This document shows, piece by piece, positions 36,762 to 48,289 of a DNA stretch of 64,000 nt (the stretch's first letter is position 1; each line of letters starts with the position of its first letter). Source of the DNA: Strongylocentrotus purpuratus (taxonomy: Eukaryota; Echinodermata; Echinoidea; Camarodonta; Strongylocentrotidae); contig NW_022145594.1 of the NCBI RefSeq assembly GCF_000002235.5, positions 21,879,890 through 21,943,889 on the forward strand, given 5' to 3'. The position numbers and the translations under genes are program-made. The notes under the pieces were generated by a model. That model was not told the DNA's origin and ran no database searches. It was given only the letters and a program-made list of their open reading frames with translations.

Positions 36762-36945
36762 GTGGGGGTGGGGGTGGCAGGGGGCAGTTGCCCCCCCCCC
36801 CCAACCCAAAAAGTGTGTTGGGGGGGGGGGGGGCAAAACGCATTTTGCCCCCCCCCCCAAAAAAAAAAATAAAAAATAGATAAATAAAAAATAAATAAAT
36901 AAAAATAACCCCCCTCCTCCACCCCCCCCCCCCCCAAAAAAAAAA
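36762..36945. repeat. Poly-G / poly-C low-complexity block
   Basis: GTGGGGGTGGGGGTGG is followed by alternating runs of C12, G14, C12 and C16 with A-runs between. G-runs of this kind can form quadruplexes, and G and C runs can pair as long hairpins. Exact run lengths are uncertain because homopolymers are error-prone in assemblies. Confidence 0.8.
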
Positions 36946-37683
36946 TCAGTAAAGGAGTAAACATGGTTTGTATTTTTAACCCAAAAGAACATAACAATAT
37001 TAAAAACCTGAATTAAATCACATATACAATCACACTCAAACAAAAGCAGTACAGAATGAGAAAATGACACACTGAGTTAAAGAACATACAATTTAAATGA
37101 CAAAGTCATTTTTGTTTATCAAAATCGGTTCAGAAACGACTAAAATATCCTTAAATATAGCGATTTGTAATATTTGTGTACCACCAAAAATATTCGATAA
37201 TTTGAAAAAGCCGTTGAAAAAACGAAACAGCGATGTGATACTTCTTTTTGACTAATCGGATTTCCCGACACCATTATATTGCTTGTTAAAATAAAAATAT
37301 TTAATTTCAATCGATTTCAATTGATTTCGTGATCAATGACAATGCATTTGCAACCGGATATCGTTTATCTTTATTCGAATATCTCCCAAATTCTAATATG
37401 AAGTAGCTGAGTTTCTGATCTAAGTTCCAAATACAACTTATTTTCTTTCTTGATGACGGGATTATGAAGGAATTTTAGTCAAACACAATGGGTCAAAATC
37501 AAACTTCCCTTTCATTCCTTCTTTTTTACCATCCTGGCCTCGATGATTGCTAAGCTCCTTTCCCTTCCGAATAATATCTTTAGCTATCTACAGTTCCATG
37601 CTATACAAATCCAAAAAATCCAATACTCCCTGCCTCTCATTCTTTCCCTTTCCTATATTATTACCTGTTAATTCAACTCTGGT
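36946..37683. other. AT-rich stretch without recognised content
   Basis: I see no gene, RNA or known repeat here. A faint echo of the array's subrepeat (CGAATATCTCCCAAATTCTAATATGAAGTAGCTGAG, near 37375-37410) suggests that part of it is old array DNA. Confidence 0.35.
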
Positions 37684-37874
37684 CTAATCCACATACTTAT
37701 ACAGTGACAGTTTATATCCATTCGATATTTAAAAATTATATTATCAAGCAACTTGCGAATCTCACGTCGACAACTAAAAATGATCGCTAATGTATTCCCA
37801 CATTTATTTTGACTTTTCATTTACGACGGGACATCGTGACGTCAAACACTATTCACTTTTTATTATCCAGGCAT
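37684..37874 (+). repeat. 190-bp segment shared with unit 13 (copy 2)
   Basis: Starts CTAATCCACATACTTATACAG and aligns with 24845-25036. Here no LINE endonuclease sequence precedes it, so the segment moves independently of that fragment or the fragment was lost. Confidence 0.75.
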
Positions 37875-38036
37875 GTTAATGATGATCATGGAGACACAAT
37901 TCAATCTTGACATGTGGATAGATCATAATGGGAGAATCATTTTTATAAAATAATATATCGTGTAATGCATTATTCGTTATGTAAACCATTATCATACGTA
38001 TCACCTAATTCGTCTAAGTGACGAATTAAAGTCTAG

Positions 38037-40060
38037 TTAGGTGATACGTACGTAGACGTATCACCTTTTGATTTCGTCAAGATTTTTATTATTTATTTAT
38101 TTATTTATTATTTATTATTTATTATTATTCTTCCTCGATTTTGTTCGCAGGATATTTCAAGACTGAATAAAGCCATTATCATGAAACTTGCCATGATGAT
38201 AGATCTTAGTCTAACTTAGAACTGCGTGACTTTTTTGAGAGTCAAAATTATCGTGACGTCATCCAGGCGCCATTTTGTGAAAATCAACTAATGATCATAT
38301 CTTCATAACGGAAAAGTATTTCTTATTCATAATTATCACGATTAAGATAAATATCCGTCCGGTCAAGTTGAGGTCAATAAACGTGCGCAAATGCGCGCGT
38401 GCGCGTTCGTCCGCGCAAAAATTTAAAATGCTCCAAATCATCCCAAATTTTTTTTTGCATACGTTTCAGGCCATATGGAGCATTTGATAAAAAAATTACG
38501 CACACGCGCATGCACGTGCGTTTTCGCGCGTACTGGCATTTTGCAACATAGAATCGCCGATTTTTTTCTGTCATCATATTCGGTACATTTTTCCAAGCAT
38601 TTTGATAATTTGTTCACCTTTTATTAACGCAATGAGCGTCCGTCAAAGTTGACAGCACGCGCGGATTTGCGTTATCTTTATCCATAATACATGGGCAAAA
38701 ACATGCCTATATAAAATTCATTGTAACTCTTCAGAATAGATAGAAACTCCTAATATTTTTTCATATTTGGATAGATTATGAGTCGGAGATATAATTTCAT
38801 GTCTCATTTTATCCTCAATTAACTCATGACGTCAGCATAATGGCCTCCAAACTCAAAATTTCAATTTGCATATTTTGACGTCAGCATATTTTTGGAAAAT
38901 TGATTGTATCTCTGGAAATATGGATTAATTTTCTTTTTAATTTTGATATGTTCTAGCTGAGACAATTTTCTACAAATGTAGTATTCACAATTTCTATTTT
39001 TGACAAAAGTATCATGGTGTATTTTTGCGATTAATGGAGGCATGTCAAATTTTCGCATTTTGCGTGTATTCTCTAAGGGACATGACTTTTTCTCAAAACT
39101 GGATTCTACACTCCTGTCTTTCGCGAGCAAAATCTCCGTTGTTTTAGCTTTGTTTTCGCTGAGCTTTGGATATGTTGTAGCTGAGACAATGAGCTATCAA
39201 AAGTGTGTCTTTTATTTTTCGATTAGATGCCGGGATCATGCTCATATTTCACTTGCAAAGTAGGATTTCTGAATTCCATTTCCTGTTTACGTGTAATCGC
39301 TATGGGAGATGTTTTGGTATATCGGTAACGCACTTGACTTCCAACCTCGAGATCCCTGGTTCGAGTCCGGGTGTCTCCAACACTTTTTTTTTTCACTTTT
39401 TTTTCCTTTTGACCTTCACTGTACCATCTCCTTTGATTATTTAAACACATAGATTCGCAAATAATGTCATAAATAACCCTTTTTACTTTATTATTACCCT
39501 ATTTTCACTTAATCCATTACTTTTTGCGTGTAATCCCTATGGGAAATGACTTTTTCTAAAATCTGGAGTCTACATTCCTGTCTTTTGCGAGCAATATCGC
39601 CGTTATTTCGGCTTGGATTTTGTTGATTTTTGAGTATGTTGTAGCTGAGACTATATGCTATCTAAATCAACCCTCATTTTTTCAATAAGATGTCATGATC
39701 GCGCTCATGATCATGATCATGATCATCATGATCATCATTATCATAATGATGATAATCATTTATCAATCACATTTTCATTTCTTTGAATAAGATAAAAATC
39801 GTCAAAAGGTGTTCTTCATGATGTAAATTAGAGTCGAATGTGTAACTGGTTACTGCACAGGGTCAAAGGTCATATCTTGTTTCAATCTATCTTCCCTAGA
39901 TCCAAGATGATCAAGGAGACACAATTTAATCTTGACATATGAATAGATCATAATGGGAGAAGCATTTTACAAAATAATATATCGTGTAATGCATTATTCG
40001 TTATGTAGACCATTATCATACGTATCACCTAATTCGTCTAAGTGACGAATTAAAGTCTAG
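38037..40060 (+). mobile_element. Helitron-like unit 20 (full length with head, A tail)
   Basis: A 2024-bp copy with head and (TTTA)n. About 16 bp of the first CpG module is missing near 38416, and the doubled GGGAGAAGCAT near the 3' end is single. CTAG 40057-40060. Confidence 0.82.
39305..39378 (+). tRNA. tRNA-like cassette, unit 20
   Basis: Matches the unit 1 form; a run of about ten T follows after AACAC. Confidence 0.5.
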
Positions 40061-40288
40061 TATTTATTTTGTGTCTGTATAGAAGAAATTATTATTATTA
40101 TTCCTCAATTTTGTTCGCAGGATATCTCAAGAATGGCTAGAGCCATTATCATGAAACTTGCCATGATGATAGATCTTAGTCTAACTTAGAACTGCGTGAC
40201 TTTTCAAAGACTCAAAGTCATCGTGACGTCATCCAGGCGCCATTTTGTGAAAATCAACTAATGATCATATCTTTATAACAAATAATAA

Positions 40289-41564
40289 TCAGGTGGGCTG
40301 TATAACGTACAGACCACCTTATAATTTCGTTAGAATTGCCTTTATTTATTTATTTATTATTATATATTTTTCTTATTTCTAACCACTTTTTTGTTGGCAA
40401 GATAACTTAGAAATGGCTGAATTAAATGCCATGAAAATTGGCACACATATGTATAGGCATATGTACAAAGCACAATAACGTTTTCAACATTGACCTTTAC
40501 TGATGACGTCATCTAGGCGCCATTTTGTAAAATTTTACGAAAATCAACTCATGATCATATCTTCATAACCAAAAGGTATTTCTCATTCATATTTACCATG
40601 ATTAAGGTCAATATCCGTCCGGTCAATTTCAGGTCAAATAATGCGCGCGTGCGCGTACGTCCGCGCGTCAATGCGCGCGCAAAATTTTGAAATGCTCAAA
40701 ATCGTCTCAAAATCATTTTACATACGTTTTAGGCCATTGTAAGCATTTTATAAAAAAATCGCGCACACACACGCGCATGCGCGCGGCGCGCACGTTTTCG
40801 CGCGTAAAACTATTACACAAGATAGAATCGCAATTTTTTTTCTTTTATAATATTTCACATATTTTTACAAACAAATTGATACCATGTTTGTCTCTTTATG
40901 ACTATTAATAACGGAATGATCGACCGTTTAAAATAAATTTCCGTGCGCGCGAGCTCTTGTAATACATAGCATATATGGGCAAAAACATGCCTATACAAGA
41001 TCCACTGTAGCTCCTTAGGATGCAAGGTGACCCCAATTTGGGGGTCATATTTTGATAAAGTATGAATTGGAGATATGATTTCATGTCTCATTTGACCCTC
41101 AATTAACTCATGACGTCATCATAATGGCCTCCAAACTCAAAATTTCAATTTGCATATTATGACGTCAGCATATTTTTTGAAAATTGATTGTTTCTCTGTA
41201 AATATTGATCGTTTGTCTTCCAAATTTTAATATGTTTTAGCTGAGACAATTCTTTACAAATACAGTTCGCCCAAATTTTCATACAGACAAAGGCATCAGG
41301 GCGTATTTTCGCGATTAAAAAAGGCATGTCAATTTTTCATATTTTGTGCGTATTCTCTATGGGACATGAGTTTTTCTCAAAACTGGATTCTACATTCCCG
41401 TCTTTCGCGAGCAATATCTTTGTCTTTTTAGCTTCGTTTACGCTGAACTTCAAGTATGATGTAGCTGAGACAATAAGCTATTTCAAATGTACCCTTTATT
41501 TTGTCTCAAATTTTAAATCGACCAGCCCACCTATACTTGTTCCAAACAAGTATTACAAATCTAG
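40289..41564 (+). mobile_element. Nested Helitron of a diverged subfamily (TC...CTAG)
   Basis: This 1276-bp element starts TCAGGTGGGCTG and ends CAGCCCACCT + hairpin (ATACTTGTT/AACAAGTAT) + TACAAAT + CTAG. It lies between A40288 and T41565 with no target duplication, the canonical Helitron signature. The 5' end folds on itself (AGGTGGgCTGTA/TACAGaCCACCT). The body parallels the array units (ATTTCGTTAGAATTG, GTGACGTCATC-like block, CpG modules, GTAGCTGAGACAA subrepeat) but at clearly lower identity, and has no tRNA-like part. No protein is encoded. Confidence 0.85.
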
Positions 41565-42564
41565 TTTTTCATTCATATTTATCATGATTAAGATCAATAT
41601 CCGTCCGGTCAAGTTGAGGTCAATAAACATGCGTAAATGCGCGCGTGCGCGCTCGTCCGCGCGTTTACGTGCGCGCAAAAATTTAAAATGCTCCAAATCA
41701 TTCCAAATTTTTTTTGCATACGTTTCAGGCCATATGGAGCATTTATTAAAAAAATTACGCACACGCGCATGCGCGCGCGTTTTCGCGCGTACTGGCATTT
41801 TGCAACATAGAATCGCCGATTTTTTTTCTGTCATCATATTCGGTACATTTTTCCAAGCATTTTGATAATTTTTTCACCTTTTATTAACGCAATGAGCGTC
41901 CGTCAAAGTTGACAGCACGCGCGGATTTGCGTTATCTTTATCCACAATACATGGGCATAAACATGCCTATATAAAATTCATTGTAACTCTTTAGAATAGA
42001 TAGAAACTCCTAATATTTTGTCATATTTGGATAGATCATGAGTCGGATATATGATTTCATGTCTCATTTGATCCTCAATTAACTCATGACGTCATCATAA
42101 TGGCCTCCAAACTCAAAATTTTAATTTGCATATTATGACGTCAGCATATTTTTGGAAAATTGATTGTATCTCTGTAAATATGGATCAATTTTCTTTTTAA
42201 TTTTGATATGTTCTAGCTGAGACAATTTTCTACAAATGTAATGTTCACAATTTTTATTTTTGACAAAAGTATCATGGTGTATTTTTGCGATTAAAGGAGG
42301 CATGTCAATTTTTCGCATTTTGCGTGTATTCTCTATGGGACATGACTTTTTCTCAAAACTGGATTCTACACTCCTGTCTTTCGCGAGCAAAATCTCCGTT
42401 GTTTTAGCTTCGTTTTCACTGAGCTTCGGATATGTTGTAGCTGAGACAATGAGCTATCTCAAGTGTGCCCTTTATTTTTCGATTAGATGCCGGGATCATG
42501 CTCATATTTCACTTGCAAAGTAGGATTTCTGAATTCCATTTCCTGTTTACGTGTAATCGCTATG

Positions 42565-42638
42565 GGAGATGTTTTGGTATATCGGTAACGCACTTGACTT
42601 CCAACCTCGAGATCCCTGGTTCGAGTCCGGGTGTCTCC
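42565..42638 (+). tRNA. tRNA-like cassette, unit 21
   Basis: Intact consensus form with acceptor pairing, both boxes and a following T run. Confidence 0.5.
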
Positions 42639-43329
42639 AACACTTTTTTTTCTCACTCTTTTTTCCTTTTGACCTTCACTGTACCATCTCCTTTGATTAT
42701 TTAAACACGTAGATTCGCAAATAATGTCATAAATAACCCTTTTTACTTTATTATTACCCTATTTTCACTTAATCCATTACTTTTTGCGTGTAATCCCTAT
42801 GGGAAATGACTTTTTCTAAAATCTGGAGTCTACATTCCTGTCTTTTGCGAGCAATATCGCCGTTATTTCGGCTTGGATTTTGTTGATTTTTGAGTATGTT
42901 GTAGCTGAGATTATATGCTATCTAAATCAACCCTCATTTTTTCAATAAGATTTCATGATCGCGCTCATGATCATGATCATGATCATCACAATCATCATTA
43001 TCATAATGATGCTAATCATTTATCAATTACATTTTCATTTCTTTGAATAAGATAAAATCGTCAAAAGGTGTTCTTCATGATGTAAATTAGAGTCAAATGT
43101 GTAACTGGTTACTGCACAGGGTCAAAGGTCATATATTGTTTCAATCTATCTTCCCTAGATCCATGATAATCAAGGAGACACAATTTAATCTTGACATATG
43201 AATAGATCATAATGGGAGAAGCATATGAATGGGAGAAGCAAAATAATATATCGTGTAATGCATTATTCGTTATGTAAACCATTATCATACGTATCACCTA
43301 ATTCGTCTAAGTGACGAATTAAAGTCTAG

Positions 43330-44276
43330 TATTTATTTTGTGTCTGTATAGAAGAAATTATTATTATTCTTCCTCAATTTTGTTCACAGGATATCTCAAG
43401 ATTGGCTAGAACCATTATCATGAAACTTGCTATGATGATAGATCTTAGTCTACCTTAGAACTGCGTGACTTTTCATAGACTCAACGTCATCGTGACGTCA
43501 TCCAGGCGCCATTTTGTGAAAATCAACTCATGATCATATCTTCATAACAGAAAGCCATTTCTCATTCATATTTGTCATGATCAAGGTCAATATTTGTCGG
43601 GTCAATTTCAGGTCGATAAATACGCGCAAAAATGCGCGTACGCGTAGGTGCGCGCGTTAATGCGCGCGTACAATTTTAAATTGCTCAAAATCGTATTAAA
43701 TTTTGTTTGCATCCGTTTAAGGCTATTATAAGCATTTTATAAAAAATCGCACAAAACACGCATTTTTGAACGTTTTCGTTCGTCACGGCCGAACGAAAAA
43801 TAATTCCTCTAAAAAAAACTTTTGACACAATATTCCTTATATTTTTCCGAACAATTTGATACCATGTTTAGCTCTTTATCACTATTTAAAAACGGAATGA
43901 GCGTCCGTTCAAGATAACCGTCCGTACGCGCGATTTTTGCAATACATAGCATATATGGGCAAAAACATGCCTATAAATAGTCCAGTGGGATGAATAAGGA
44001 CTGCCAATTTTTTTCCATATTTAGATAGAGTATGAGTCGGAGGTATAATTTCATATCTCATTTGGCCATTAAGTACATCTTGACGTCATCATAATGGCCT
44101 TGAAAGTCAAAATACAAAATTGCATATTATGACGTCATTATATTTATGGCAAATTTAGTGTATTTCTCATAATATTGACTGATTTTCTTCCAAATTTCGG
44201 TATCTTGTGGTTGAGGCAATTGCCTTCAAGATAAATACACACTAATTTTTATTTCATTGACGTCAGGTGACGTCAG
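43330..44276 (+). mobile_element. Helitron-like unit 22 (type-2, C variant, 3' truncated)
   Basis: A 947-bp partial unit with the TTTTCGTTCG/CGAACGAAAA hairpin (43773-43799) of unit 13. It breaks off at a doubled GGTGACGTCA next to the head of unit 23 and has no terminal hairpin or CTAG of its own, so it was cut by that insertion or by a deletion. Confidence 0.72.
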
Positions 44277-44573
44277 TTAGGTGATACGTAACGAAGTCAA
44301 CGTATCACATTTTGATTTCGTCAAGATTTTTCTTTATTATTATTTATTTTTATTATTCTTCCTCGAATTCGTTCGCAAGATATTTCAAGAATGAATAAAG
44401 CTATTATCATGAAACTTGTAATGATGATAGATATTAGTCTAACTTAGAACTGCGTGTCTTTTCAGAGACTCAAGATTACCGTGACGTCATTTAGGCGCCA
44501 TTTTGTGAAAATCAACTCATGATCATATCTTCATAACAGAAAATCTTTCCTCATTCATATTTGTTATGGTCAA

Positions 44574-44583
44574 GGTCAATATC
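44574..44583. repeat. Target-site duplication GGTCAATATC (left)
   Basis: Ten bases repeated exactly at 47720-47729. Sister units carry the sequence once (GGTCAATATCCGTCC). Confidence 0.75.
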
Positions 44584-45069
44584 AACGAACTCAAACCAAG
44601 TAGAAGGATTGTGTCCGTTCACGTTTCACGCAGCGCAATGGCACCGCTCGAGTGCGCCCGCCGCCATTTTGCGTAGTACAAGAAATCGCCTGCGCATACG
44701 TATTGTGTACAAGCTCCTATTGCAATTGGAGGAAGGGACGTCCAGAAACCAGGGTTTTATTGTTAGTTTTGGTGAAAAATATCTTTACATATATTGTTTA
44801 TGCCCTTTTCCAAGTCCCATACAGATGTTTGATGACTTGAATATTGGAATAAGAGCGGCAGCTTGGACAGTAGGGGAGTTGAAATTTTAGGGTTTTTTTT
44901 GCATAAAGACTAAAAGAGCCAGACTATTTGTTAAATTTCATTTGTGGTATTAGGCTAGTTTTGTCTCTTTCTGTGATAGAAAGAATATATCAAATTATTT
45001 AGGCTCTATCTATATAAATCACTCCCACTTTCTATTTACACACACTCGTAAATTCTCAGTCTTTGTGTT

Positions 45070-45335
45070 TCTCTTCCCACTCCCCCTCTCTCTATCCCCT
45101 TCTCTCCCTCCCTCTCTTTTTCTTTCACACTCCCCCTCTCCCCTTCTTTCTCTCTACCCCTTTCTCTACTCCCTCTCTCTTTCTCTCTATCCCCTTCTCT
45201 CTCTCCCTCTCTTTTTCTTTCACTCTCCCTTTCTTTCTCTCTTTCTCTCTATCCCCTTCTCTTTTTCTCTCCCCCCTTTTCTTTCACTCTCCCCCTCTCT
45301 CTTTTTGTCTCTCTCCCCTCTCTCTTTCTCCATCC
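45070..45335 (+). repeat. C/T microsatellite
   Basis: CCCTCTCTC/TTTCTCT repeats inside the 3.1-kb element, in a context unlike the B'-tail tracts, so this one is independent. Confidence 0.85.
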
Positions 45336-47700
45336 CTTTGATTCTTGGCACTGCAGAAGTAGGCCCACTGAATATTAATATCTTTTCTTTCCCTTGGGAG
45401 GCTAACATTTAGCTGCCAGATATTATTTTCATTCCATATAGGCATATTAAAGATTTGTCTAAGAAGTGTTAAGTAATGACACATTGTGGCAACTATTCAC
45501 ATGTCTTTCCACATAATTGTGAATACTTTCATCTTTATTAAGTTTTTTTTTTAACCTTGGCATTGCGCTATGTATTACATGAATGTATACAGTACATATC
45601 AAAACATCCATGAACTATTGCAATGGTGGATATGAAGAAAAAAATCCTCAATGGTGTGGAAAAAACGTTCCTCAAGCAAGCAATCATGGCACATTATGTT
45701 TATACCGGCAGATTTCTTATTCATTTTAACACACAGAGAAATAATCACATGTACATTTGCATTTGACTGACTACAATGTACAAAAGGCAAGATTTTCTCC
45801 CTTTTAGCACTCAAAACTTGAACATACTTCATTAAAAAACTAGACATCAACAAGATATAATACATATGAATCAGTATTTCCCTCTCTTTGGTTTGTTCAT
45901 GAAGCAATGTATGGATTCATCTTATTTCAGTGAAAACTTTTAAAACAGATTTTTACTCTAGATGAAAGTTGCAACTTTCATTTAGCTCAAGCTCTTTCAG
46001 TTGGTAAACATGGATACAACCATTGCAACTACAGTTTGAATTCAATAGTGTAGAATAGATGACACTGCACATTGAACAATAAAATCATTGGACAATATTT
46101 TATAACAAAACAGGGATCGTTTGCATACACCGTAAACCTCTGTATACAGATTTTCATACAACATAATGAGTGACTTCCTTATCTAATTTGACGAAACAAT
46201 TTGTTTGTACACACATGTTTGTGGCACTATGCCATCACCGAATACATTATCCATTATCAAGAAACATACGCACAATAATTTGTAAATAGCTTTGGGAACC
46301 ATAAGTGATCAGAGTCAAGTTAAAAATACAAAATTTAAAGAAAATCCCTTTCCCTGAAACACGTTGACAATAATCCAGTTGTTTTTTTATTTCTTTGATG
46401 CCTCTTTCGCAAATTCTAATCTCAAATCTAATTTATGCAATCAGATTCAAACTATACCTAAACCTGTCAGACAGAAGACAGGCTAGTGTCAATAATAGAA
46501 TCACACAATTCCTTTCTCTCTGAGATGTATAAAACACAAAATAGACCAATAGGGCAAACATCGTAATAAATATTATCCCTGTAGTGCACATTCTGTCATT
46601 ACAGTGGGAAGGAGAAGATGAAATAGTCTGTTTGAATTAGTATATTTATTTCATCAATGGTGAAATATTATGTAAAAAAATACACATAAATAAGATTGAC
46701 CAATTTTTTACCCTTTTACAGCAGAAATCCCCAAATATTTCAAAATGTATATTTATGTCTTTAAAGATATACATGTACCAGAATAATGGGAGCTTCGCAA
46801 AATATTGCCTGGTGTTTTTTTGTCTTGATTTGTATTTGAAGTGCTGTGCTTTACTAGGCCATATGAAATCACTACATAATCTACACATATTCATCTGAGG
46901 AGTAAGTTTTAGAGGACGTAGGAAGGTTCATGCAGGTAGCTTCTTTAACTGCCATGACTGACAGGTCGTAACTTTCACAATGACCAACTTTGATGAGTAA
47001 AATTTCTTGTGTTTTACAACAATTTAAATGTCCAAAATTAAGGTGTAAATTTTGAGTAAATTCCAGTAAATTTCTTACAATAATGCTTGAAAGTCTGACG
47101 ATTCAGGGGAAATTGTGTCACTATTAATACCAGCGCCGCGATGCAACATGTTCATAAGTTCAAGTTAATCTTCAAATTAACTTGAACCAAGTTTCACCAA
47201 GTCAAACAAAGAAAGTGACCTGCTTATGCCCCAATGATCCCCCCCCCCAAAAAAAAAACACAAAACAGTACAGTATTCTCTGGATATCATGTATTCGATA
47301 TTATCGGTTTATAATACTTTGCAGCTCTGTGGAATTCAATATTTTTGATAGTTCATAGCCGATGTCATTGAACTCGAGCGAAAACAGTTCACAAACATGG
47401 AAATGAATAGATGGGACTTATGTACAAATACACGCTTTAGTCTGTGGCTTTCTGCGTTCGGATTATCATGCAAAACTGTTTATTTTTGCCATGTTTTTAA
47501 TGAAGTGATCACTTAACTATGAAAGGTTATTCCAGAGCCTCTTTTAAGGCGACTGGTGCAGTTGAAAGCTGCACAATATGGCATTTTGCAGACGAAAGTT
47601 GAGCATACACATAGCACGTAGTCGCAGTTCGCTTTCACAACGCTCGTTCTATCCAAGATGGCGCACGGCGGTGCAATTCAGCGGTCTCGGAAAATCCTTC
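45336..47700. other. AT-rich interior of the 3.1-kb element, no gene seen
   Basis: Open frames of 60-102 codons occur on both strands without a recognised motif, and none shows a coding-like composition. A CCCCCCCCCAAAAAAAAA block lies near 47240. Confidence 0.5.
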
Positions 47701-47719
47701 TACTTACTTGGATTTCGAT

Positions 47720-47729
47720 GGTCAATATC
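47720..47729. repeat. Target-site duplication GGTCAATATC (right)
   Basis: Partner of 44574-44583; unit 23 continues directly into CGTCC. Confidence 0.75.
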
Positions 47730-48289
47730 CGTCCAATCAATATCAGTTAAACAAAAACGCGCATGCGCGTATGTCCGCGCGTAAATGCGCGCGCAAAATT
47801 TTAAATTGCTCCAAATCATCTCAAATTCATTTTGCATACGTTTCATGCCATTGTATGCATTTTATAAAAAATCGCGCAAACGCGCATTTTCGCGCGTTTT
47901 CGTCTGTCACAGCCGAACTCAAAATAATTACCAGTCAATCTTTTTATACAGGATATTTCTCATATTTGTCCGAACAAATTGATACCATGTTTATCTCTTT
48001 ATCACTATAAATAACGGAATGAGCGTCTGTTCAAGGCGTATGCGCGAGTTTTGTAATACATAGCATATACTGGCAAAAACATATGCCTATAAAAAGTCCA
48101 TTATAGCTCTTTGGGATGCCAAGAGACTCCCCATTCCTTTTTCATATTTGGATAGAGTATGAGTAGGAGATATAATTTCATGTCTCATTTGGCCATTAAG
48201 TACATCGTGACGTCATTATAATAGCCTTGGAAGCCGAAATACGAATACTCACATTATGACATCAGCATATTTATGGGAAATCGAATGTA

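Larger units (their letters stand above)
35495..38036 (+). mobile_element. Helitron-like unit 19 (type-2 start, strongly rearranged)
   Basis: A 2542-bp interval bounded by standard junctions. The type-2 start, a doubled GACGTCATTA block, a diverged CpG module (35810-35960) and AAAAACATGCCTATG are recognisable to about 36200. From there to 37683 the content is foreign or too diverged to align. A 190-bp segment shared with unit 13 and the normal last 160 bp (CTAG 38033-38036) close it. Confidence 0.65.
40061..43329 (+). mobile_element. Helitron-like unit 21 (type-2, A tail, split by a nested Helitron)
   Basis: The unit spans 3269 bp, or 1993 bp without its guest at 40289-41564. The host sequence AATAATAA / TTTTTCATTC on the two sides rejoins to the uninterrupted AATAATAATTTTTCATTC present in units 9 and 14. 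The A tail and CTAG (43326-43329) are normal. Confidence 0.82.
44584..47719. mobile_element. 3.1-kb element with imperfect inverted ends (Mutator-like size class of TSD)
   Basis: The first 27 bases and the reverse complement of the last 27 match at 22 positions, with AAGTAGAAGGATT identical. Similarity continues inwards as GCACCGC...TGCGC...GCCATnTTG. Together with the exact 10-bp flanking duplication this marks a DNA transposon; 9-11 bp duplications are usual for Mutator-like elements, but no transposase or zinc-finger frame is visible, so family is a guess. Inside are a C/T tract (45070-45335) and about 2.3 kb of AT-rich DNA with no supported gene. Orientation is unknown. Confidence 0.65.

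Noticed and set aside
44561-44890. 109-codon frame at the left end of the 3.1-kb element
   Set aside because: It starts in Helitron sequence and crosses the target duplication and inverted end, so it is accidental.
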